A stretch of DNA of 12,342 nucleotides from Kiritimatiellia bacterium (GTDB lineage: Bacteria > Verrucomicrobiota > Kiritimatiellia > RFP12 > UBA1067), in contig JAFXEA010000578.1 in assembly GCA_017521065.1 (NCBI GenBank), positions 1 to 12,342 of the forward strand, in the 5' to 3' direction. This document shows, one piece after another, positions 7,201 through 12,342 of the stretch. Each line of letters starts with the position of its first letter. The stretch's first letter is position 1. Under the pieces are notes generated by a model. The model was not told where the DNA came from, searched no databases, and saw only the letters and a list, made by a program, of their open reading frames with translations. A program made the position numbers and the translations under genes.

Positions 7201-7906
7201 CGGTTATACTAATACAGTTCCGGAGATTACGGCGCTTTATTACAATAAGGAATTAGATGGCGATTGGATACTCTGTGTCTTTAGCAAGACAGAACCGGCG
7301 CAACAAAAATTCATGTGGAATTTTGTAGGCAAGTCAGACGGGGATAAGGTTTATGTGGACCAGGTCCGGTGGTATCCGAATAGATTGGTTTCGGTGGACA
7401 CAAGTGGTTCGAGCTGGATTGCGTCAGGCCATGAGGTCAATGGGATAACCGAATCGGTACTTTCCCATTGGGATGAAATCCTTCCGTCTGGCATAACTGA
7501 GGCGCAGATTGATGCAACCAAGTCTGATGGCACTGAGACTTCAAATTCATCGGTTACAAATGCCTTGGCGATTCTCAATCTTGGCTATGCGCCGGAATAT
7601 ACAGTTAATGGTGCGACTGCAAAACTGACCTTTGTCGACGCTCCTGTGCTTTCCGTAAGCGCATTTGAGGTTGAAGATTCGACAGATGCGCTTCTAGGTG
7701 CGTCTGTAACAAACACTTTATGGGGATTGCCCGATTGGTCGGACGGCATCGATCAGACACTTGGTGTGTGGGGTGCACCAACACTGACATCTGACTGGAG
7801 CAGGGTGGAGGCCGGATGTGACCTTTCGAGGTATGTTTCTGAAGGGGTTGCCCTATTTGATTTTGATGTCGGCACGAATAGGTTCTTTAAAGTGAAGGCT
7901 GAGTGA
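4262..7906 (+). CDS. Large secreted InlB-type B-repeat protein with CBM-like insert
   Basis: The protein has 1214 residues and no enzymatic motif that I recognise. A signal peptide covers ~1-20 (VKR, then a hydrophobic stretch, then A-L-G). After a beta-rich region (~23-134) come repeats of the InlB B / Listeria-Bacteroides type: R1 135-226, R2 227-299, R3 472-533, R4 534-606, and degenerate units at 607-676, 677-751, 752-814 and 815-898. The hallmarks are YTVTFNANGG, PTRTGYTFNGW and LYAQWTA. Residues 300-471 interrupt the series with a separate beta-sandwich-looking domain (FTMPVSPNTRY, PDGCAYVQLYFEA) resembling carbohydrate-binding modules. Residues ~899-1040, with YVDQVRW at 1031-1037, resemble a second beta-sandwich. 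The C-terminus (to FFKVKAE) is a tail I associate with Kiritimatiella-like surface proteins. There is no LPXTG or PEP-CTERM anchor, so it may be exported or surface-bound by an unknown route. It is visibly more AT-rich than its neighbours. Adhesion or glycan binding is a guess. Confidence 0.85.
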   Translation: MVKRIVTMLFAAMPMLAALGYTITTSRQLYYFESEGESDYRNGYRSLSSDKWFEWSSISTPSFSEKGDRYSWGANILADHMVVKDWGLIQKSNAPKYPYFDFDKVEWLGVSSTDYTHEYDSSRKDSYLTLWLRWYRFNLSFNSNGGSEVDAISDIPYKVSTGIKENGYLTYTENTVSLPTPTRTGYTFNGWQRSGKAALLKGSVKSSDIGVNSDGENITLTAQWTANRYTVTFNANGGNVSPPSQMVTYNSTYGTLPEPTRAGYQFNGWYTAASGGTKVEADTKVTAINNHSIYARWTANKYEIGYDNLFLMYSWGNSKSTEVSKNGSLGRVSYDLGGGTITVSSGDGSYARTTGGESSEYFTMPVSPNTRYFVSCDLGGMSSPNVSGKESAVLAWLALDSNRKVIPGTNGTSSWWWRGLLYSYGTAKKNAAAEFTTPDGCAYVQLYFEARNAGNYETWSNIRLSKFDPCKEITYGATRKVVTYSENGTYGDLETPDRKGYRFVGWKTVAGQEISPGTKIAASSVSVHSQWTPDTYTVTFNANGGSVTTANKSVTYDSTYGDLPVPTRTGYTFNGWYTAASGGTGVAADTKVTVADNHALYAQWTAEMRTAVFYDSDQTTVFLTTNVAYGTVINTPTSVTMHPGDVFKWWYDGNATYQPGSDLTVTENKSYYPVIEKMQTTITASVNPSDAGLIVYVGGHVDETGDAGRIVTVAVEQKSPAYYFSGWSDGVMTLTNTVEVITNMHLTANFTMKTNTVEFLGWNGEPIGAQSVPYGGSATNLVPPVYTGLTFVAWTPDSFTNNVTADMTVQALYETNRYTVVYNANGVNGESMPNDTVMYFSEYHIRSNEFTSALHVFHGWSTNPNAATNEVEYEEGVTVSNLTHEANGLVNLYAVWSSTLTPYSIAADCTNLVLECAREDRKWSIDPDYGFASTSSVVAAGDRICDMTTLIEGTGTLMFRVKILTASADNKEFNFYVVGDGYTNTVPEITALYYNKELDGDWILCVFSKTEPAQQKFMWNFVGKSDGDKVYVDQVRWYPNRLVSVDTSGSSWIASGHEVNGITESVLSHWDEILPSGITEAQIDATKSDGTETSNSSVTNALAILNLGYAPEYTVNGATAKLTFVDAPVLSVSAFEVEDSTDALLGASVTNTLWGLPDWSDGIDQTLGVWGAPTLTSDWSRVEAGCDLSRYVSEGVALFDFDVGTNRFFKVKAE
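4940..5158 (+). repeat. InlB-type repeat unit R2, near-copy of R4
   Basis: This encodes 73 residues from NRYTVTFNANGG to ARWTA. It has exactly the same length as the unit at 5861-6079 and is very similar at protein level, including the identical run FNGWYTAASGGT. The pair looks like an internal duplication, with the CBM-like domain and a more divergent repeat lying between the copies. Confidence 0.8.
5861..6079 (+). repeat. InlB-type repeat unit R4, near-copy of R2
   Basis: This encodes 73 residues from DTYTVTFNANGG to AQWTA. The DNA also resembles R2, for example around the YTVTFNANGG and NGWYTAASGG codons. It is the best-conserved unit relative to the general family pattern. Confidence 0.8.
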
Positions 7907-10731
7907 TGGGTGATATACGGATATACGGGGCGAATCAGCACAATCTCCGGAATGTTGACGTCACGATTCCGCGAAATTCGCTGACGGTTGTCACGGGCCT
8001 TTCCGGGAGCGGCAAGAGTTCGCTCGCGTTCGATACGCTCTATGCGGAGGGACAGCGCCGCTATGTGGAGTCCTTAAGCGCATATGCGCGGCAGTTTCTC
8101 GATCAGATGGAGAAACCCGATGTCGAAAAGATTGAGGGTCTGTCCCCAGCCATCGCGATCGAACAGCGCACGACCGGCGGCAATCCGCGTTCGATCGTCG
8201 CGACCGTGACGGAGATTCACGACTATCTGCGTCTTCTTTACGGAAGCGTGGGCGTCGCGCACTGTCCGAAGTGCGGCCGCGAGGTCGTGCGACAGTCCGC
8301 CGAGCAGGTTGTGGAATCTATTCTGAAACTTGCTCCAGACTCCAACTCACAACTCGCAACCTACAACTCTAAACTTAAAATAATCCTCTACGCTCCTGTC
8401 GTGAAGGGCAAGAAGGGGCGGCATGAGGAGACGCTTGCCGAGATCAAAAGGCAGGGCTTCGCCCGTGTCCGCATTGACGGCACGATGTTTCCGGTCGACG
8501 AACTGCCGGATCTGGACAAGAAGAAGAGCCATAATATCGACGTTGTCGTGGACCGCATCGTCCTGCCTTGCGACAGGACGCGTCTTACGGACTCCGTGGA
8601 GCTCGGGCTCAAGGCCGGTCATGGAATAATATATGTCGAGCAGCTGCCTGAACGCGGTGACGATTCCGCAAAGCCGGTGCAGACTACGTATTCGGAACTG
8701 AACGCATGCGAGCATTGCGGAATATCCTTCGATGAACTGAAGCCGCGCTCCTTCTCGTTCAACTCGCCGTTCGGAGCGTGTCCTGAATGCGGCGGGCTCG
8801 GAGCGATATACTATTTCGACGAGGATCTTGTCGTTCCGGACAAGACTCTTCCCCTGCGTGAGTGCATCCATCCTTGGCGTCGCGCCGGACACAACGCCAT
8901 CATGTACTACAACGCGCTTCTTGAGCAGATCGCGAAGCAGTACAAGGTGAGCCTTTCCACTCCCTACGAGAAGCTTTCGTCGTCTTTCCGCAAGAAGCTG
9001 ATGCACGGATTTGATGACGACCTTGTCCTTCCCTGGCGCAGCGTCGATAAGCCGTTTGAAGGGGTGCTTGCGACGCTCCAGCGCCGCCTGAACGAGGCCG
9101 AGGACGATGAGCATCGCGAAAAGCTTGAGATATACCAGAGCGAAAAGCAGTGTCCTTCATGTCACGGAACGCGTCTCAGGCCGGAATCACGCGCCGTGAC
9201 CGTCTGCGGCAGGACGATTGTTGAAGTGATGGCGATGAGTGTGAAGGACTGCCTTGCGCATTTTAGGAGCGTCGATCTTCCTTCGGAGATGAAGGAGGTC
9301 CACAAGGAGATCCTGAAGCGGCTACAGTTCCTTGACGATGTCGGGCTCGACTATCTCACGCTTGACCGTCCGAGCTCATCGCTTTCGGGCGGCGAAATGC
9401 AGCGCATCAGGCTCGCCACGCAGATAGGAAGCGGTCTTACCGGAGTTCTGTACGTGCTTGACGAGCCGACGATTGGTCTGCATCCGCGGGACAACGAACG
9501 TCTTATCGCAACGCTCAAGGGGCTTCGTGACAAGGGCAACACTGTCGTGATCGTCGAACATGATGAAGAGATGATGCGCACTGCCGACTATATTATAGAC
9601 CTTGGCCCTGGCGCCGGGCGTGAAGGCGGCAAGGTGATGTACCAAGGTGATTTTGAAGGTCTGCTCAAGTGCGGTTCCCTCACCTCCGACTACCTCACCG
9701 GCAAGAAGGCGATAAATAAACTCTCTGCTACCAACTCTCAACTCAAAACTCAAAACTATCTCACCATCTCCGGCTGCACCGGACACAACCTCAAGAATGT
9801 GACGGCTCGCATTCCTGTCGGCGCGTTCACGGTCGTTACTGGTGTGTCGGGTTCGGGCAAGTCCACACTGATTGACGAGACTCTCAAGCGTGAGCTCATG
9901 CGCCGCTTTTACCGTGCGAAGGCGAAGCCGGAGAAGTTCAAGAAGCTGAGCGGTGACGACAACTTCGACAAGATCATTGAGATTGACCAGTCTCCCATCG
10001 GACGCACCCCGCGTTCCAATCCCGCGACCTATGTGGGATTCTTCTCCGACATACGCGAACTCTTTGCGCAGACCGAAGGTGCAAAAGCTCGCGGCTACAC
10101 GCCGGGACGCTTCAGCTTCAACGTGAAGGGCGGGCGTTGTGAGACATGTGGAGGCGATGGCGTCCGCAAGCTTGAGATGAGTTTTCTGCCGGACGTTTAC
10201 ATCACCTGCGAACAGTGCGGCGGGCGGCGTTTCAACAAGGAGACGCTTGAAGTGCGCTATGCGGGGAAGAACATCGCGGAGGTTCTCGACATGACCGTCG
10301 CCGAGGCCTACGAGTTCTTCGGCAAGGTGCCGCGTCTCGCAAACAAGCTGAAGACGCTCGTGGATGTCGGCCTTGGCTATCTCGGTCTTGGCCAGCCCGC
10401 CACGACGCTTTCCGGCGGCGAGGCGCAGCGCATCAAGCTTGCGACGGAACTTTCCCGCCGTTCTACGGGCAAGACCCTCTATCTTCTCGATGAGCCGACG
10501 ACAGGTCTTCACTTTGACGATATCGCAAAGCTCATGACGCTTCTGCTCAGGCTGCGCGACGCAGGCAATACGGTCGTCGTTATCGAGCACAACATAGACG
10601 TAATGCGCTGTGCGGACTGGATCATCGATCTTGGACCTGGCGGCGGTGATTTGGGCGGTACGCTCGTGTGCGAGGGGCCTCCGGAGAAGATCAAGGCATG
10701 CAAGGCTTCTGTCACCGGACGCTTCCTGTAA
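7906..10731 (+). CDS. uvrA: UvrABC excinuclease subunit A
   Basis: UvrA is the ATP-dependent damage-recognition subunit of nucleotide excision repair; it loads UvrB on damaged DNA. The protein has 941 residues, the normal length. Motifs in order: P-loop GLSGSGKS (31-38); an extra CPKC pair (~120); zinc finger 1, C268/C271/C292/C295; ABC signature LSGGEMQR (493-500) and Walker B LDEPT (518-522); P-loop GVSGSGKS (646-653); zinc finger 2, C745/C748/C768/C771; signature LSGGEAQR (835-842) and Walker B LDEPT (861-865). Two stretches are unusual: residues ~145-158 (an insertion) and ~605-617 (the linker between ABC halves). Both are encoded by a 7-bp repeat. The ATG at 7906 overlaps the previous gene's TGA by one base, with GAAGG 7 bases upstream, so translation is probably coupled to the repeat protein. 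All catalytic motifs are intact. Confidence 0.97.
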   Translation: MGDIRIYGANQHNLRNVDVTIPRNSLTVVTGLSGSGKSSLAFDTLYAEGQRRYVESLSAYARQFLDQMEKPDVEKIEGLSPAIAIEQRTTGGNPRSIVATVTEIHDYLRLLYGSVGVAHCPKCGREVVRQSAEQVVESILKLAPDSNSQLATYNSKLKIILYAPVVKGKKGRHEETLAEIKRQGFARVRIDGTMFPVDELPDLDKKKSHNIDVVVDRIVLPCDRTRLTDSVELGLKAGHGIIYVEQLPERGDDSAKPVQTTYSELNACEHCGISFDELKPRSFSFNSPFGACPECGGLGAIYYFDEDLVVPDKTLPLRECIHPWRRAGHNAIMYYNALLEQIAKQYKVSLSTPYEKLSSSFRKKLMHGFDDDLVLPWRSVDKPFEGVLATLQRRLNEAEDDEHREKLEIYQSEKQCPSCHGTRLRPESRAVTVCGRTIVEVMAMSVKDCLAHFRSVDLPSEMKEVHKEILKRLQFLDDVGLDYLTLDRPSSSLSGGEMQRIRLATQIGSGLTGVLYVLDEPTIGLHPRDNERLIATLKGLRDKGNTVVIVEHDEEMMRTADYIIDLGPGAGREGGKVMYQGDFEGLLKCGSLTSDYLTGKKAINKLSATNSQLKTQNYLTISGCTGHNLKNVTARIPVGAFTVVTGVSGSGKSTLIDETLKRELMRRFYRAKAKPEKFKKLSGDDNFDKIIEIDQSPIGRTPRSNPATYVGFFSDIRELFAQTEGAKARGYTPGRFSFNVKGGRCETCGGDGVRKLEMSFLPDVYITCEQCGGRRFNKETLEVRYAGKNIAEVLDMTVAEAYEFFGKVPRLANKLKTLVDVGLGYLGLGQPATTLSGGEAQRIKLATELSRRSTGKTLYLLDEPTTGLHFDDIAKLMTLLLRLRDAGNTVVVIEHNIDVMRCADWIIDLGPGGGDLGGTLVCEGPPEKIKACKASVTGRFL
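8343..8379 (+). repeat. CAACTCN heptamer array inside uvrA, copy 1
   Basis: AAC recurs at 8344, 8351, 8358, 8365 and 8372, a strict period of 7. The units are CAACTCA, CAACTCG, CAACCTA, CAACTCT and AAACTTA. Three heptamers equal seven codons, so the peptide also has a period of 7: NSQLATY followed by NSKLK. The array lies in frame and encodes uvrA residues ~146-158. Confidence 0.85.
9719..9760 (+). repeat. CAACTCN heptamer array inside uvrA, copy 2
   Basis: Six 7-base units are in phase: AACTCTC, TGCTACC (degenerate), AACTCTC, AACTCAA, AACTCAA and AACTATC. They encode uvrA residues ~605-618 (LSATNSQLKTQN), the junction between the first and second ABC halves. NSQL also occurs in the peptide from copy 1. 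Confidence 0.85.
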
Positions 10732-10769
10732 GTTAAGAGTTTAGAGTTGGGAGTTGCGAGTTGAAAATT
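10730..10769 (-). repeat. Heptamer array between uvrA and folC, inverted copy
   Basis: On the + strand GAGTT recurs at 10737, 10744, 10751 and 10758, with degenerate units on both sides (10730 and 10765), a strict period of 7. Its reverse complement aligns with uvrA copy 1 without gaps: 23 of 27 bases match, starting at CAACTCGCAAC. It begins at the uvrA stop codon and runs into the folC start. Confidence 0.85.
10749..10763 (+). promoter_or_regulatory. Ribosome binding site and TTG start of folC inside the repeat
   Basis: GGGAG (10749-10753) is followed after 7 bases by TTG (10761-10763). Both lie within the GAGTTGN heptamers. The alternative ATG at 10794 has only a weak GCGGA before it and would remove the conserved N-terminal helix. 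Confidence 0.55.
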
Positions 10770-12026
10770 GAGTGTGCGCTTGAACGTTGCGGAATGTTCG
10801 GCATGAAGCCGGGACTGGAGTCCATCGGGGCAATCTGTTCGAGGCTTGGTGATCCGCAGGACGCCTTGCGCATTGTGCATGTGGCCGGAACGAATGGTAA
10901 AGGCGCAACCTGCGCGTTGATTGAATCGTCTTTCAGGGCGGCGGGATTCAGCACCGGACGCTATACGAGTCCGCACCTCGTATCCTTGACGGAGCGCTTC
11001 ATGCTGAATGGTGCACCTGTCTCAGAGGAATCCCTTGACGATGCGTACGCATCGCTTCCAGGGCCGGAAGGCCTTACGTATTTCGAACTGCTCACCGCGA
11101 CAGCGTTTGAGCTGTACCGCAGAAAACGGGTGGATTGGCTTGTTCTCGAGACAGGGCTTGGCGGACGGCTTGATGCCACGAACATTGTGAAACGTCCGAA
11201 AGTGTGCATCATAACCAGGATCGGTCTTGACCATTGCGATAGGTTGGGCGGCACTTTGCGCGAGATTGCTGCCGAGAAAGGCGGCATAATCAAGGATGGA
11301 GTGCCAGTTGTCCTTGGTGCGATGCCTGCGGAGGCACGTGAGGTGCTGGAGCGGATTGCAAAGGAACGCAATGCGCCATGCGTCTATGCTCCGGATTCAA
11401 TCAAAGATTGTGAAATCCCGTCTGGTTTCGCCCTTGGCGGAAAGTTCAACCGCGAGAACGCGTTGACCGCGCTTGCGGCGTTGAAGGTGCTTGGTGTTGG
11501 CAGAGATGCGATCGAGCGCGGGTTTGCATCGGTTGTGTGGCCCGGGCGTTTCCAGAAGATCGCCAGGAACGACAGACACTTCATTGTCGATGGTGCCCAC
11601 AATCCCCCGGCGATGCGCGCGCTTGTCGATTCATTGAAAGAAGATGAAATGCCGGTCAATGCGGTGGTCTGCGGATTCTGCGGAGACAAGGATGTCGCGG
11701 CGAATCTTGAACTGTTGCGTGAGGTCACGGAGCGCGGCATTGCCGTTCCGATCCGTAACCCAAGGTCGCTTTCCGCCGAGGCGACGGCAAAACTCATGCG
11801 TGATGTGGGGTTTGCCGATGTCCGTTTGTGCGAATCGCTCGAAGAGGCTTTGTCTATGGCTCCGGACGGTACGGTGATGTGCGGTTCGCTCTTCCTGGCT
11901 GGCGAGGTTCTTCAGCTTCTGAACGCCGCACCGTGTGGCGCGGCCGGTTTCACCCCAAATGAAACATTCTCTGCCGCATCCTGTGTGCAGCAGGGCTGTG
12001 ACAACGCAACTCAAAAAAGCAGATAG
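10761..12026 (+). CDS. folC: Folylpolyglutamate synthase / dihydrofolate synthase
   Basis: FolC adds glutamate to dihydropteroate and/or reduced folates using ATP, in the cytoplasm. The protein has 421 residues from TTG 10761. Motifs are FGMKPGLE (13-20), the P-loop HVAGTNGKG (40-48), TSPHLVSLTERF (~70-82), LVLETGLGGRLDATN, GLDHCDRLGGTL, EKGGIIK (172-178; EKAGIIK is usual, the lysine is retained), VDGAHNP (276-282) and GFCGDKDV (305-312). The folate domain ends near GSLFLAGEVLQLL (375-387). A further 34 residues, with three cysteines and rich in small polar residues, have no family counterpart that I know. Whether it has one or both activities cannot be read off; no folP lies nearby. It starts 29 bp after uvrA with no visible promoter, so read-through from uvrA is likely. 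Confidence 0.93.
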   Translation: MKIECALERCGMFGMKPGLESIGAICSRLGDPQDALRIVHVAGTNGKGATCALIESSFRAAGFSTGRYTSPHLVSLTERFMLNGAPVSEESLDDAYASLPGPEGLTYFELLTATAFELYRRKRVDWLVLETGLGGRLDATNIVKRPKVCIITRIGLDHCDRLGGTLREIAAEKGGIIKDGVPVVLGAMPAEAREVLERIAKERNAPCVYAPDSIKDCEIPSGFALGGKFNRENALTALAALKVLGVGRDAIERGFASVVWPGRFQKIARNDRHFIVDGAHNPPAMRALVDSLKEDEMPVNAVVCGFCGDKDVAANLELLREVTERGIAVPIRNPRSLSAEATAKLMRDVGFADVRLCESLEEALSMAPDGTVMCGSLFLAGEVLQLLNAAPCGAAGFTPNETFSAASCVQQGCDNATQKSR

Positions 12027-12055
12027 TTGCGAAGATGGATGGGTTTCGGTATAAT
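12027..12055 (+). promoter_or_regulatory. Sigma-70-type promoter for the XRE regulator
   Basis: TTGCGA (12027-12032) and TATAAT (12050-12055) are separated by 17 bases, close to the textbook arrangement and the best promoter in the window. It starts immediately after the folC stop codon. Transcription would begin near 12062, giving a leader of about 50 bases. Confidence 0.7.
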
Positions 12056-12067
12056 TCACCGCCGTTT

Positions 12068-12091
12068 TGCGCAATGCAAGGGCATTCCGCA
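12068..12091 (+). promoter_or_regulatory. 5'-UTR hairpin before the XRE regulator
   Basis: TGCG pairs with CGCA and AATGC with GCATT around an AAGG tetraloop; the stem is interrupted by a single C-C mismatch. It lies just after the predicted transcription start. No T-run follows on either strand, so it is not an intrinsic terminator. It may be a leader hairpin or an operator, possibly for the regulator encoded downstream. Confidence 0.45.
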
Positions 12092-12112
12092 CGAAAGGAC
12101 TAAAAAAAAGCA

Positions 12113-12342
12113 ATGGCCAAGGAATCAAAAGCAGGTGAACGGGTTCGCACGTACCGCGAACGTCTTGACATGAGCATCTACGATCTGTCGCAGAAGAGCG
12201 GCATTTCGGAGGATGTGATCAATTCAATCGAAAAGGGCGAGGTCCTTCCAGCTCTTGGTGTGTTGACGAAGCTTTCACGCGCTCTTGGTCAGCGTCTCGG
12301 AACGTTCATGGACGATCAGTTCAAGCCCGATCCGATCATCAC
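12113..12342 (+). CDS. XRE-family DNA-binding regulator, probably XRE-cupin type (partial, 3' end cut)
   Basis: Seventy-six complete codons are visible before the window ends. Residues ~8-62 form a helix-turn-helix of the Xre/Cro type: GERVRTYRERLDMSIYDLSQ, then KSGISEDVINSIEKGEVLPA, then TKLSRALGQRL. The segment after the HTH (FMDDQFKPDPII) resembles the linker of XRE-cupin regulators, in which a small-molecule-binding cupin barrel follows. The cupin itself lies outside the window, so this part is inference. The ATG at 12113 follows AAAGGA, with a rather long gap of 13 bases to the start and an A8 tract between. Having its own promoter, it starts a new transcription unit. Confidence 0.85.
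   Translation, partial: MAKESKAGERVRTYRERLDMSIYDLSQKSGISEDVINSIEKGEVLPALGVLTKLSRALGQRLGTFMDDQFKPDPII

Noticed and set aside
9376..10590. Long antisense open frame (404 codons) opposite uvrA
   Set aside because: It lies wholly opposite the conserved second half of uvrA, has no family motifs, and is of the kind produced by GC-biased codon use on the sense strand.
8343..10769. CRISPR-like array
   Set aside because: The units are 7 bases in direct tandem with no spacers, and no cas genes are present.
12001..12020. CAACGCAACTCA at the 3' end of folC as a further heptamer copy
   Set aside because: The two AAC cores are 5 bases apart, not 7, and there is only one full unit.
12102..12110. A8 tract as a programmed slippage site
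   Set aside because: It lies in the untranslated leader before the ATG at 12113, so it cannot shift a reading frame.
12061..12111. Intrinsic terminator for folC
   Set aside because: The hairpin at 12068-12091 is not followed by a T-run on either strand and lies downstream of a good promoter.

Overview
The window reads as chromosomal DNA of a Gram-negative bacterium, most likely of the PVC superphylum (Kiritimatiellota/Lentisphaerota/Verrucomicrobiota-like). This placement is an inference from gene content: a TMTC-type membrane glycosyltransferase with a TPR tail, a coaE-rho pair, a Rho with a long disordered N-terminus, and a secreted protein built from InlB/Listeria-Bacteroides repeats ending in a C-terminal domain I associate with Kiritimatiella-like genomes. 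No rRNA or other phylogenetic marker is present to confirm it. Every gene is on the + strand. No tRNA, rRNA, IS element, CRISPR array or convincing intrinsic terminator was seen.

Layout. 1-242: non-coding leader with a hairpin, degenerate 7-bp repeats and an extended -10 promoter. 243-1958: membrane glycosyltransferase with TPRs. 1961-2476: coaE, unusually short. 2479-4206: rho with an A/P/Q-rich N-terminal extension. These first three genes are separated by only 2 bp each and look like one operon. A new promoter overlaps the rho stop codon, followed by a 9-bp hairpin and a strong Shine-Dalgarno. 4262-7906: a 1214-residue secreted repeat protein. 7906-10731: uvrA, overlapping the previous stop by one base (TGATG). 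10761-12026: folC, starting inside a heptamer repeat. 12113 to the window end: an XRE-cupin type regulator, partial, with its own good promoter and a 5' hairpin.

Apart from the repeat protein the genes are housekeeping: CoA synthesis, transcription termination, excision repair and folate metabolism. The most unusual signal is a dispersed period-7 repeat (consensus CAACTCN on one strand, NGAGTTG on the other). It occurs twice inside uvrA in frame. One copy lengthens a loop by about 11 residues; the other takes the place of the usual P-x-x-RR linker between the two ABC halves. A third copy, in the opposite orientation, fills the uvrA-folC gap and appears to supply both the ribosome-binding site and the TTG start of folC. 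Related degenerate 7-mers lie upstream of the first gene. This looks like a spreading short repeat that has entered coding sequence in the orientation that keeps frames open.

Other points of interest are the Rho disordered extension with an AT-hook-like motif, the shortened CoaE, 5'-UTR hairpins directly behind two promoters, and translational coupling of a secreted repeat protein to uvrA.
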